Shown: positions 1 to 6,314, counted from the first letter of the stretch. The stretch is 6,368 nt of DNA from SIG440 sp045579055 (GCA_045579055.1 JAZNLK010000084.1:1-6368); one strand, 5' to 3'. The notes: generated by a model from the sequence alone, not told the origin. Numbers and translations are program-made.

Positions 1-152
1 GTAGCATTACCATTAAATAATGCAGTTGTACCTGTTGCACTTGATGAAGCAGCTTCCGCTGTTGTTGCCACTGATGGAACAACTATCGGTAGAAGTGCTA
101 CAACCATCACGCATGCAAGCATGATTGATAGAATTTTCTTGATTCCTTTCAA
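1..152 (-). CDS. N-terminus of a secreted protein, related to the large GH99-like protein (partial, runs off left edge)
   Basis: Only the first 50 codons plus two bases are present; the rest lies beyond the left edge. The start is TTG (bases 152-150), chosen because AAGGAGG sits exactly 8 nt before it; an in-frame GTG two codons upstream would leave only 2 nt. The N-terminus is a typical Gram-positive signal peptide: basic start (MKGIKK), hydrophobic core at about residues 7-25, and an A-E-A cleavage motif at 32-34 followed by a Ser/Ala/Thr-rich linker. Residues 41-51 (the last codon is cut) read GTTALFNGNAT. Nine of these 11 match GTTELFNGHAT at residues 42-52 of the 1482-residue protein at 1708-6156, in the same place after the signal peptide. 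I infer a paralogous, probably large, extracellular protein. Its catalytic domains are outside the window, so its activity is unknown. It has its own promoter and follows the terminator of the oxidoreductase gene. Confidence 0.88.
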   Translation of the reverse strand, partial: MKGIKKILSIMLACVMVVALLPIVVPSVATTAEAASSSATGTTALFNGNA

Positions 153-160
153 AATCACAA

Positions 161-167
161 CCTCCTT
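161..167 (-). promoter_or_regulatory. Ribosome binding site AAGGAGG that fixes the TTG start
   Basis: The minus strand reads AAGGAGG, a near-perfect anti-16S match, 8 nt before the TTG at 152-150. The in-frame GTG at 158-156 is only 2 nt away, so TTG is the more plausible start. Confidence 0.85.
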
Positions 168-186
168 AATTTTTACCCTTTTTATG

Positions 187-228
187 TTCGATACCTTATA
201 TAAAAGTCTAATCCGCGTACGTATCGAA
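187..228 (-). repeat. 8-bp inverted repeat in the 5' leader of the left-edge gene
   Basis: TTCGATAC (187-194) and GTATCGAA (221-228) are perfect reverse complements separated by 26 nt. They fall within the predicted leader, starting roughly 8 nt after the likely transcription start near 236. They could form a leader hairpin or be two half-sites of a regulator. No known riboswitch fold was recognised, and an 8-bp match with a long loop could be chance. Confidence 0.35.
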
Positions 229-242
229 ACCATACCATGTTA

Positions 243-271
243 ATCATAACATTTTTGTACAAAAAATGCAA
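243..271 (-). promoter_or_regulatory. Sigma-A-type promoter with extended -10 for the left-edge secreted gene
   Basis: On the minus strand, TTGCAT (271-266) is followed after 17 bp by TATGAT (248-243). The TG one base upstream of the -10 makes an extended -10 (TGTTATGAT). Transcription should start near 236, giving a leader of about 84 nt. The -35 lies inside an inverted repeat (255-286), and the arrangement closely resembles the promoter of the 1482-residue protein at 6228-6256. Confidence 0.75.
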
Positions 272-286
272 GCTTTTTTTGCACAA
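255..286. repeat. Imperfect dyad over the -35 box; candidate operator
   Basis: The 15-base half-sites 255-269 and 272-286 are reverse complements at 13 of 15 positions around a central AA (270-271). The outer 12 bases (TTGTACAAAAAA against TTTTTTGCACAA) match at 11. The dyad covers the -35 hexamer and part of the spacer, where a repressor could block RNA polymerase. Its centre GC-AA-GC, within TGCAAGC (267-273), is in the same register as the dyad at the other secreted gene's promoter (6248-6263). A-tract and T-tract composition makes part of the symmetry cheap, so the operator role is inference. Confidence 0.45.
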
Positions 287-345
287 TACAATTTTTTAAG
301 CAATGCTAACAATGTATTATCACAGATTTTATATTTCCCAAAACG

Positions 346-372
346 AAAAAGCACCCGCAATGGGTGCTTTTT
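346..372 (-). terminator. Intrinsic terminator of the oxidoreductase gene
   Basis: The perfect 11-bp inverted repeat AAAAAGCACCC / GGGTGCTTTTT has a 5-nt loop. Read on the minus strand, the GC-rich part GCACCC/GGGTGC is followed by TTTTTCGTTTT. It begins 2 nt after the TAA at 377-375. The A-tract on the other side means it could also stop plus-strand transcription. Confidence 0.93.
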
Positions 373-374
373 AA

Positions 375-1535
375 TTAATAATCCAAAGTTACAAACTTGT
401 GCTCTTCCGCAGATTCACGGACTTTCATACAGATATATGCACTGTTTAAGCCGTCTTTCAAGCTGTTAACAGACTGATCGCCGTTCATTAAAGCCACAAA
501 GTCTTTTAAAAGTGCAAAGTCGCCACCTGAATGTCCACCACCGGATGCCGGCTTAACTGTAAATCGTTCAACCTTTTTCTCTGTGTGGCTAAATAGCAAC
601 ACTTCATCCTTATTCCAGTCAAATTCAACTGTTGCTTCCTGACCAATCATTCTCATTCCACGTTTTCCTGCGTCATGACGGGCAACAAAATTCTGAGTAT
701 AAACTGCGTGCATACCGTCATCATAACGGAAGATTACTGTGGCACTATCGTGATTACCAACATCTTTTCCGTATGAGCAGTATTCTCCCATTGGGTCATC
801 GTGTGCCTGCTCCTTTATAACCTTTGAGCTTTCGTAGCAAGTTTCGTAATCAGGGCAGTCACAGCACTTTAAGTTGCGGGGCTTGTCGCCACCAAAAATC
901 ATTTTTGACTGCATTGCACAAGCTTCAACAGGATTCTTTCCTAAAATATAGTCTATGTAGTCGATGTCGTGAGTTGTCTTCTGTAGGAAAAGTCCGCCTG
1001 TAATAGAGTCATCACGATACCAGCTCTTATAATAAACACGACCGTAGTTTACATTGTTATATGCCTGAATCTGAGAAAGCTTTCCCAAAACACCGCTTTC
1101 ATAGATTTCCTTAATCTTATCAACCAAGGCTGTAATTCGAAGTGGGAATGATGTTATGCCGCCTGCTATGTTCTTTTCAACCGCTGCTTTTAGTTCACGG
1201 TAATCCTCAAGAGTTGTTACAACCGGCTTTTCAAGAAATAGCGGAATATTTCTTTTTAAGACTTCAACAGCAAACTGCTTATGAAGGTCACATCTTGTTG
1301 CAACGAAAACGCCGTCAAGCTCTTCGTTATCAAGCATTTCAACAGCGTCTGTATAGAAATGAATCTTATCAAGATCCAATGTATGAAGTTCTCTTGTAAT
1401 TCTTTCCTTTACAGGCCCCTGATTTATGTCTGTAATTGCAACAACGTCAAGCTCAGGAAAAAATTCAAATTCTCTCTGAATAACGTTACCCATACGAAGA
1501 CCGAAGCCTATGATACCAATTCTTTTCTTTTCCAT
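375..1535 (-). CDS. Gfo/Idh/MocA-family NAD(P)-dependent oxidoreductase
   Basis: A 386-residue cytoplasmic protein, usual length for the family, whose members oxidise or reduce sugars, inositols and sugar nucleotides. Residues 1-120 are the Rossmann domain. G10-F-G12-xxx-G16 binds the dinucleotide, and D36 ending the second strand (AITD) suggests NAD(H) preference. EKP at 102-104 is the family signature contacting the cofactor's nicotinamide side. In the C-terminal domain, K186-xx-HD-x-D192 is the usual catalytic Lys/His-Asp region, and HSGGD (335-339) is a common family motif near the end. A cysteine cluster (C224, C225, C227, C233, C253) could bind metal. The start is the ATG at 1535-1533, 8 nt after AAGGAG. 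A longer in-frame extension to 1616 is ruled out because it contains the -35 and -10 of the promoter. The gene is a single unit with its own promoter and terminator. The substrate cannot be assigned. The adjacent glycosidase suggests a sugar released from a glycan, which is inference. Confidence 0.93.
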   Translation of the reverse strand: MEKKRIGIIGFGLRMGNVIQREFEFFPELDVVAITDINQGPVKERITRELHTLDLDKIHFYTDAVEMLDNEELDGVFVATRCDLHKQFAVEVLKRNIPLFLEKPVVTTLEDYRELKAAVEKNIAGGITSFPLRITALVDKIKEIYESGVLGKLSQIQAYNNVNYGRVYYKSWYRDDSITGGLFLQKTTHDIDYIDYILGKNPVEACAMQSKMIFGGDKPRNLKCCDCPDYETCYESSKVIKEQAHDDPMGEYCSYGKDVGNHDSATVIFRYDDGMHAVYTQNFVARHDAGKRGMRMIGQEATVEFDWNKDEVLLFSHTEKKVERFTVKPASGGGHSGGDFALLKDFVALMNGDQSVNSLKDGLNSAYICMKVRESAEEHKFVTLDY

Positions 1536-1543
1536 TTCCATTT

Positions 1544-1549
1544 CTCCTT
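1544..1549 (-). promoter_or_regulatory. Ribosome binding site AAGGAG that decides the oxidoreductase start
   Basis: AAGGAG lies 8 nt before the ATG at 1535-1533 but only 2 nt before the in-frame ATG at 1541-1539. The inner ATG, giving MEKKRIGIIGFG, is therefore the better start. Confidence 0.8.
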
Positions 1550-1574
1550 TTGTGAGTTCACTTGATACGCTGTC

Positions 1575-1603
1575 ATTATGCCCTCTTTTTTTAACTTTGT
1601 CAA
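1575..1603 (-). promoter_or_regulatory. Near-consensus sigma-A promoter of the oxidoreductase gene
   Basis: The minus strand has a perfect TTGACA (1603-1598), a 17-bp spacer and CATAAT (1580-1575), one base from TATAAT. The likely start near 1568 gives a leader of about 33 nt. Upstream of the -35, about 1604-1640 is rich in A and T tracts and could act as an UP element. Unlike the promoters of the two secreted genes, no dyad covers the -35, so strong, less regulated expression is possible. Confidence 0.88.
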
Positions 1604-1669
1604 TACCAATATCCAAAAAAGTGAAAAAAAATTTCTTGTATCTTAATAAATATTCCGTACTCCGTCATA

Positions 1670-1701
1670 AAAAAAGAGAGAACTGAAATTCTCTCTTTTT
1701 T
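1670..1701 (-). terminator. Intrinsic terminator of the GH99-like gene
   Basis: A perfect 13-bp inverted repeat (1670-1682 and 1689-1701) surrounds a 6-nt loop. On the minus strand the stem ends in CTCTC followed by seven T. It begins 6 nt after the TAA at 1710-1708. The stem has little GC, but the length and U-tract support termination. A-tracts on the other side make it potentially bidirectional. It separates this gene from the oxidoreductase promoter. Confidence 0.85.
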
Positions 1702-1707
1702 ATTAGT

Positions 1708-4700
1708 TTATTTTTCTAATGTCAACGGACTGGTAATTGCTTTAAAGTTATCCCAGAAGAAGCACTTTATAGCATCTGAGCTTTCTGACGGTTTATAGAT
1801 ATGATACTTTGATGCGATTGGGTATTCTACCGTTTCAATCTTTTTCAAAACATCATCCTTGCGTTCAGAAACATAAAGAGTACCTGCATCAATCGCATCG
1901 GTCCCTGCATCCTTTGGAACTACTTCCAATGCTATGATATCACCGTCAAACTTAGTAAGCGGTCTTGTTTCATCAAGACATACATAACTGTAATCTCTCA
2001 CATAAAGTCCGCCTGATTTTGTCTGGTAAACTCGGAGTGAGAACCATCTTCCGCTGTTTCCTACCTTTGACATATCGTAGTAGCCTTCAAAGTATTTCCA
2101 CTCATTAGTTGACGCATCACTTACTGTAATCAGTTCACCATCCAAACTTCCCCCTGCTCGGTTTTCAAGTCTGAAGCTTGTTGTATCGCCGATTGCCTTA
2201 TACCAGAAGCTCACCTTTACAAATCTGTTATCACTGCTCACATTATCAAGTATCTGTCTTGAGCCGTTATACCATGCATTACTGATAGAGAAAATACAGT
2301 TTGCCTGTCCGCTATTTGGAACAATTTTTAAAACATTCTGGTATCCGTCAACAGTTTCTGTTGCAGGAAGCCCTGACGATGACGGCATATTTGTAAACTG
2401 ATAAGCATTCTTGCTTGTTGAAAGCTGGAACAGGTTATCTGTATCAAAGGCATACGCATTGATTTTATAATCATATGCATCCTCAGGGTCAGGTGGCAAT
2501 TCAGACAGGATTTCAATACTATCGATATAAATTGAACCTATATCATCCATCGGGTCAAATCTTAACTTTGTAATAGTATCGCCAAGGCCCTCGTAAGTGT
2601 TTGTATAGGTTGTGTTTATGGTTGCATCCTTTGCAAGGTCGAAAACAATCTCCTGAACATCATCGGATTTAGATAGGTTAAACCTGTAAACAACTCCTGA
2701 GGCACTTGTAGAGTCATCATAAAGTCTTAACATTCCGCTTCCTGCTTTATCAGTCTTTTTGATTCGAAGCACTGCATACTTTGCATCGGATTTTGCTATG
2801 TTAAGACCTGTCTTGTTTATAATGATGTCATTTGAGTTTGCAAAAAGATGTAGCATACCGTTCTTTACAGTACCTTCACCCAAAGCACGTACTGTTGTCC
2901 AGCCTTCTTTGAAGCCGTCAATATCGAAGTACCAGCTATTGCCGGTGCTTACATAATTATTGATAGCTTCGTAGCTTTTGCTTTCATATCTGATTTCATT
3001 TATATCAGCATCATAGCTTGCTGTATAGTCAAAGAACTTCAGGAATTCGTCATACGGAACCCAAAGATTTCCGGCTTCATAGTAAGGTGCATTTGTTACA
3101 GTTTTATTCTGTCCGTTAACCTTTACTATATTGCTTCCTGCCTTAAATTCTGCAACGATATCATCCTTTTCAACCGTTAAGGTTTTTGTTGTCTTATCCC
3201 AAAGCGGATATGCCTTCATATCCAAAAGTAATCTGTATGCAGGAATATATATGGTGCCGTTTTTAGCAACAGGGTCGGAAACCATTGTATATTCTTTATC
3301 GTCAACACTTACTGTTGTTGCAAACTTGCCTGTGTAGAAAGTGATTGAGTTCAGATACATTTCGCTTCCTACAGGGGTTTTAGCTGACGGATTGAATCTT
3401 AGTCTTAGTACCTTACCTTTAAGTTCTTCCGGCATATCAGGAACCAGGATTGTGTCAGAAATTTCCTTTTTACCATCGGTGACACCCTCAAATCTTAGCG
3501 TTGTCGGATAAATGCTGTCTGTACCTTGTGTAAGATCTGTCTGGAAATATGCAACCATTGATGCACTGTTTTCCGCATATCCGTTGATCTTAATTGCCGT
3601 AACTTCGGAAAGATCTATATTCAAGCTTGATAAATCATAATTAATCGTCGCCTGATCAGGGCTTGTTATTGTGTAAACATAAGAAGTCTTGCCGTTTACG
3701 GTTTTTGAACTTCTGGAGCTTCCTCCCGGAGAACCGGAGACATTATACAGGTTCTTGTTTCCAATATCAGTAAGTTCTTCAACCGCATCAGGAGTATAAA
3801 CTCTTCTGTCCGGTCTAACTTTTAAAATCTGGCGATCTTCAGGATACAAAACACCCATTCGCTTTATTGCATCGGCAGTTGGTCTTGCGTTATCCGTCTT
3901 TTCCCCGGCATCTGTATAGTTCTTGCGTACTGCATTTAGGTATCCAAAGCCGTTATAATTTGATGGTGCATGGAAGTGACCTTCTCCCCATTCATCCCAA
4001 CAGGTGAACAGAACGATGTTAGGGTCGTCAGTACCATTACTCTTAATTGTCTCTTCGCAAATAGTTGAGATTTCATCAGGTGACATCATTCCAACCTTAG
4101 CAGTTGTCCACGGAGTTCTGTCAAATCCCATAGGAATTGATGTTACAAAATTCGAGCTGGAGTCATAAAATTGCTTCATTCCGTTTATTACAGCACCCGG
4201 TTTGTCTGTTCCCCAGGTGTAACGCCATCTTAAAACGTGTTCTCCGAATTCATACTTTGTAATATAGTTGTCAGCATATTGCACTCCACCTGCTGAAATA
4301 TCTGCAACAAAGGTGATACCGTCAAATGTTCCACCTTCGCCGTTATCAATCTTTTTTGCCTCCTCGTCAAGATATGTCAATACCATATCAATCTGGGTAA
4401 AGTCCATATCGGCAGCAGTTGAGCCGGTAACATCGTCACCAAGACATTCGGCAATTCCCTTAAAGTTGTAGCAATATATTACGAGTCTGTTATCAATAGA
4501 TAAATAAGAAGGATTCTTTAGGTAACGCTCTACGATAAACGGAGCAACATTCTCTATAAATTCTTCGCCGCTTTCGTACTTCTCCTCTGTCGGATTTGTA
4601 ATCATAATCGCAAAGTCAAGCTGATCTTTGTAATATGAATTAAGGTAGCCGTCATGAAGTTCCTCACCACGAACAGAGAAGTTTACAGGGCCATCTGCAT

Positions 4701-6156
4701 CAGGTCTTACAAACGGATACATAATATGGTCAAATCCGTGTTCCAAAAGCCACTTATTGTTCCAGTCAGAAACTTCCTGACTACCGCCTGTGTAATAGCC
4801 AAGGTAAGGGGTTCTTTCTTCATATGGCGAAATCAAATCCCAACCGTAGTGAATACCTTCTCGCCACATCGGGTATGAAACCATACCAATATTGTAGTCG
4901 TCGCTTTTTACAACATCAGGAGCACTTGGGTAATCTGCAAAATCAGTCTTGTTAAAAGCTTTTTTAACTACGATGTTATCCAGGATTGCAGTGGTGCCAT
5001 ATTCAGCCTCAAAGTTCAGTTGATAGTTGTCTCCAAATAAATCAATTTCTCCGATTCTTATATTATTTACATACAATACCGATCGTTCAACATCTATATC
5101 AGAATCTGTTGTGATTTCGATTTTATACCATGTATTTTCCCTGAAATTGTATTCAGATATTTCTCCATTTTCGTCGTAGTAGTAAGCTTTCGTGCCGAGG
5201 GGGAAGTCATTTGCCGTAATTCTTCCGCCATCAGGCAGGAGCATATCCCATGAATATGAAATTCCTTCCCAACCGTATGGACGTTCATATTCTACAGTTA
5301 ATCTTTCAAACTCTTCGAGCTTATATCCTTTGATGTCATTAGGATATGGAGCACCCGGAGCTTCACAAATTTCACCGTGACGTCCATTCAACCATTCAGG
5401 AGTTGTTCCGATAGGAGCTGACATAAATGTTTCGTTTACAAGGTAGTTTATATATACATAAACATATTTCGGGTAAATCTGTGCAACCTGTTCTTTTGTT
5501 GTTCCAAGTTTAACATTGTCAATTACATTTGTTGCCTCTTTATAATTGAAACTTCCTTTTTCAACACCGTTAATCCAAATATCTACCTTATCTCTGGTAT
5601 CTATGAATTCCGCTTTTACGGCATATTCTGTATCAACAGAACACTTTTCAAGCTGAGCATAAGTTCCGTCTGCATTTACAACACACAGATAACCGTCTTT
5701 AACTTCAAGTCTTAATGCAGTCTTATCTCCACCGTTAATTTCATAATAAAATCCGTCTGTCACCAAAAGAGAATATTGAAATGCTGTCTCAAAAACGAGA
5801 CCATCCCCTGAATGGCTCATAAGGTCATGGCTCATTGAAGTCTTGTCAAATCCGCTTCTGTCGGAAATCAAAAGCCCATTACTTGTGTAATAAACCAATC
5901 CTCCACTATAATCAACATCCCATCCCGAAAGAATTGCATTGTAATTCTCACTGGCTGAGTCTATACCCATAGGGCTGTGAAATCTTTCCTGCAAAAGATA
6001 TGTAGCGTGGCCATTAAAAAGCTCGGTTGTGCCTTTTTCTGAAGACACGGTTTCTTCCGAAGTTGCAACCTCGTTTTCCGCAAAAACTTGCGGTACAAAA
6101 GAAAGAAGCACTGCAATTGCAATAATAAGGGATATAATTCTCTTAGTTTTTTTCAT
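1708..6156 (-). CDS. Large secreted multidomain GH99-like (WbsX-type) glycosidase with stalk and carbohydrate-binding-like modules
   Basis: A 1482-residue exported protein. Residues 1-26 are a signal peptide (MKKTKRI, hydrophobic core, VFA cut). Residues about 55-245 and 285-400 look like concanavalin/LamG-type beta-sandwiches (VDIWINGVEKGSF; VLYVNNIRIGEI). Residues about 420-770 form the GH99-like domain. Its marks are YLGYY (451-455), the YLKNPSYLSIDNRLVIYCY stretch (545-563), PMGFDRTPW (675-683) and CWDEWGEGHFHAPS (719-732). E722 and E725 are in the ExxE spacing of the catalytic pair of true GH99 enzymes, although no alignment was run. GH99 itself cleaves alpha-mannans, but GH99-like proteins vary, so the substrate is unknown. 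Residues 803-942 and 1070-1217 are two related beta-sandwich modules flanking a copper-amine-oxidase-N-like stalk domain (about 945-1060). A Pro/Asp linker (1219-1226) leads to an unassigned C-terminal region. No dockerin, SLH, LPXTG or transmembrane anchor is visible. The gene has its own promoter and terminator. Confidence 0.93.
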   Translation of the reverse strand: MKKTKRIISLIIAIAVLLSFVPQVFAENEVATSEETVSSEKGTTELFNGHATYLLQERFHSPMGIDSASENYNAILSGWDVDYSGGLVYYTSNGLLISDRSGFDKTSMSHDLMSHSGDGLVFETAFQYSLLVTDGFYYEINGGDKTALRLEVKDGYLCVVNADGTYAQLEKCSVDTEYAVKAEFIDTRDKVDIWINGVEKGSFNYKEATNVIDNVKLGTTKEQVAQIYPKYVYVYINYLVNETFMSAPIGTTPEWLNGRHGEICEAPGAPYPNDIKGYKLEEFERLTVEYERPYGWEGISYSWDMLLPDGGRITANDFPLGTKAYYYDENGEISEYNFRENTWYKIEITTDSDIDVERSVLYVNNIRIGEIDLFGDNYQLNFEAEYGTTAILDNIVVKKAFNKTDFADYPSAPDVVKSDDYNIGMVSYPMWREGIHYGWDLISPYEERTPYLGYYTGGSQEVSDWNNKWLLEHGFDHIMYPFVRPDADGPVNFSVRGEELHDGYLNSYYKDQLDFAIMITNPTEEKYESGEEFIENVAPFIVERYLKNPSYLSIDNRLVIYCYNFKGIAECLGDDVTGSTAADMDFTQIDMVLTYLDEEAKKIDNGEGGTFDGITFVADISAGGVQYADNYITKYEFGEHVLRWRYTWGTDKPGAVINGMKQFYDSSSNFVTSIPMGFDRTPWTTAKVGMMSPDEISTICEETIKSNGTDDPNIVLFTCWDEWGEGHFHAPSNYNGFGYLNAVRKNYTDAGEKTDNARPTADAIKRMGVLYPEDRQILKVRPDRRVYTPDAVEELTDIGNKNLYNVSGSPGGSSRSSKTVNGKTSYVYTITSPDQATINYDLSSLNIDLSEVTAIKINGYAENSASMVAYFQTDLTQGTDSIYPTTLRFEGVTDGKKEISDTILVPDMPEELKGKVLRLRFNPSAKTPVGSEMYLNSITFYTGKFATTVSVDDKEYTMVSDPVAKNGTIYIPAYRLLLDMKAYPLWDKTTKTLTVEKDDIVAEFKAGSNIVKVNGQNKTVTNAPYYEAGNLWVPYDEFLKFFDYTASYDADINEIRYESKSYEAINNYVSTGNSWYFDIDGFKEGWTTVRALGEGTVKNGMLHLFANSNDIIINKTGLNIAKSDAKYAVLRIKKTDKAGSGMLRLYDDSTSASGVVYRFNLSKSDDVQEIVFDLAKDATINTTYTNTYEGLGDTITKLRFDPMDDIGSIYIDSIEILSELPPDPEDAYDYKINAYAFDTDNLFQLSTSKNAYQFTNMPSSSGLPATETVDGYQNVLKIVPNSGQANCIFSISNAWYNGSRQILDNVSSDNRFVKVSFWYKAIGDTTSFRLENRAGGSLDGELITVSDASTNEWKYFEGYYDMSKVGNSGRWFSLRVYQTKSGGLYVRDYSYVCLDETRPLTKFDGDIIALEVVPKDAGTDAIDAGTLYVSERKDDVLKKIETVEYPIASKYHIYKPSESSDAIKCFFWDNFKAITSPLTLEK

Positions 6157-6164
6157 AATATCGC

Positions 6165-6170
6165 CCTCCT
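6165..6170 (-). promoter_or_regulatory. Ribosome binding site AGGAGG of the GH99-like gene
   Basis: AGGAGG lies 8 nt before the ATG at 6156-6154. The bases just upstream complement it: CTCC-TGA-GGAG on the transcript (6176-6166) could form a 4-bp, 3-nt-loop hairpin that partly covers the site. This is weak and may not matter in the cell. Confidence 0.85.
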
Positions 6171-6227
6171 CAGGAGTTTTATTTCAAGCTTTTAAGTCAT
6201 TGATTTCCATAAATTTGTATTATTTTA

Positions 6228-6256
6228 ATTATATCAACTATTATTGGTAATTGCAA
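6228..6256 (-). promoter_or_regulatory. Sigma-A-type promoter with extended -10 for the GH99-like gene
   Basis: The minus strand has TTGCAA (6256-6251), a 17-bp spacer and a perfect TATAAT (6233-6228), with TG one base upstream making an extended -10 (TGATATAAT). The likely start near 6221 gives a leader of about 65 nt. The -35 differs from consensus at two positions and sits in a perfect dyad (6248-6263), as expected for a regulated promoter. The layout matches that of the left-edge secreted gene. Confidence 0.82.
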
Positions 6257-6263
6257 GCAATTA
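6248..6263. repeat. Perfect 7-bp dyad over the -35 box; candidate operator
   Basis: TAATTGC and GCAATTA are perfect reverse complements around a central AA (6255-6256). The dyad fully covers the -35 hexamer TTGCAA. It contains TGCAAGC (6252-6258), also found over the -35 of the other secreted gene with its dyad centre at the same place. A repressor site is plausible. No specific regulator family can be named, and no regulator gene is in the window. Confidence 0.5.
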
Positions 6264-6314
6264 AACAAAAAATATTGTCACGGATAACATCTTCCCGACA
6301 TTTTATCTCAAAAT

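Noticed and set aside
102..114. Possible lipoprotein signal (M-L-A-C) in the left-edge protein
   Set aside because: The cysteine at residue 14 is in the middle of the hydrophobic core, the -3 residue is Met, and a good A-E-A cleavage site follows at 32-34.
195..205. TATA-rich stretch as a second -10 box for the left-edge gene
   Set aside because: No acceptable -35 lies 16-18 bp upstream, while the promoter at 243-271 has both boxes and an extended -10.
266..469. Plus-strand open frame of 67 codons
   Set aside because: It runs across the promoter, the terminator at 346-372 and the end of the oxidoreductase gene, with no ribosome binding site and no recognisable protein features.
1281..1565. 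Plus-strand open frame of 94 codons
   Set aside because: It lies antisense to the well-supported oxidoreductase gene, has low-complexity composition and no initiation signals.
6029..6250. Plus-strand open frame of 73 codons at the start of the GH99-like gene
   Set aside because: It is antisense to the signal-peptide codons and the promoter; its hydrophobic stretch is only the complement of that region.
6279..6300. Imperfect inverted repeat (TGTCGGG ... CCGTGACA) upstream of the GH99-like promoter
   Set aside because: The arms only pair with a gap and a mismatch, and nothing similar occurs near the other promoters, so chance is the simplest explanation.
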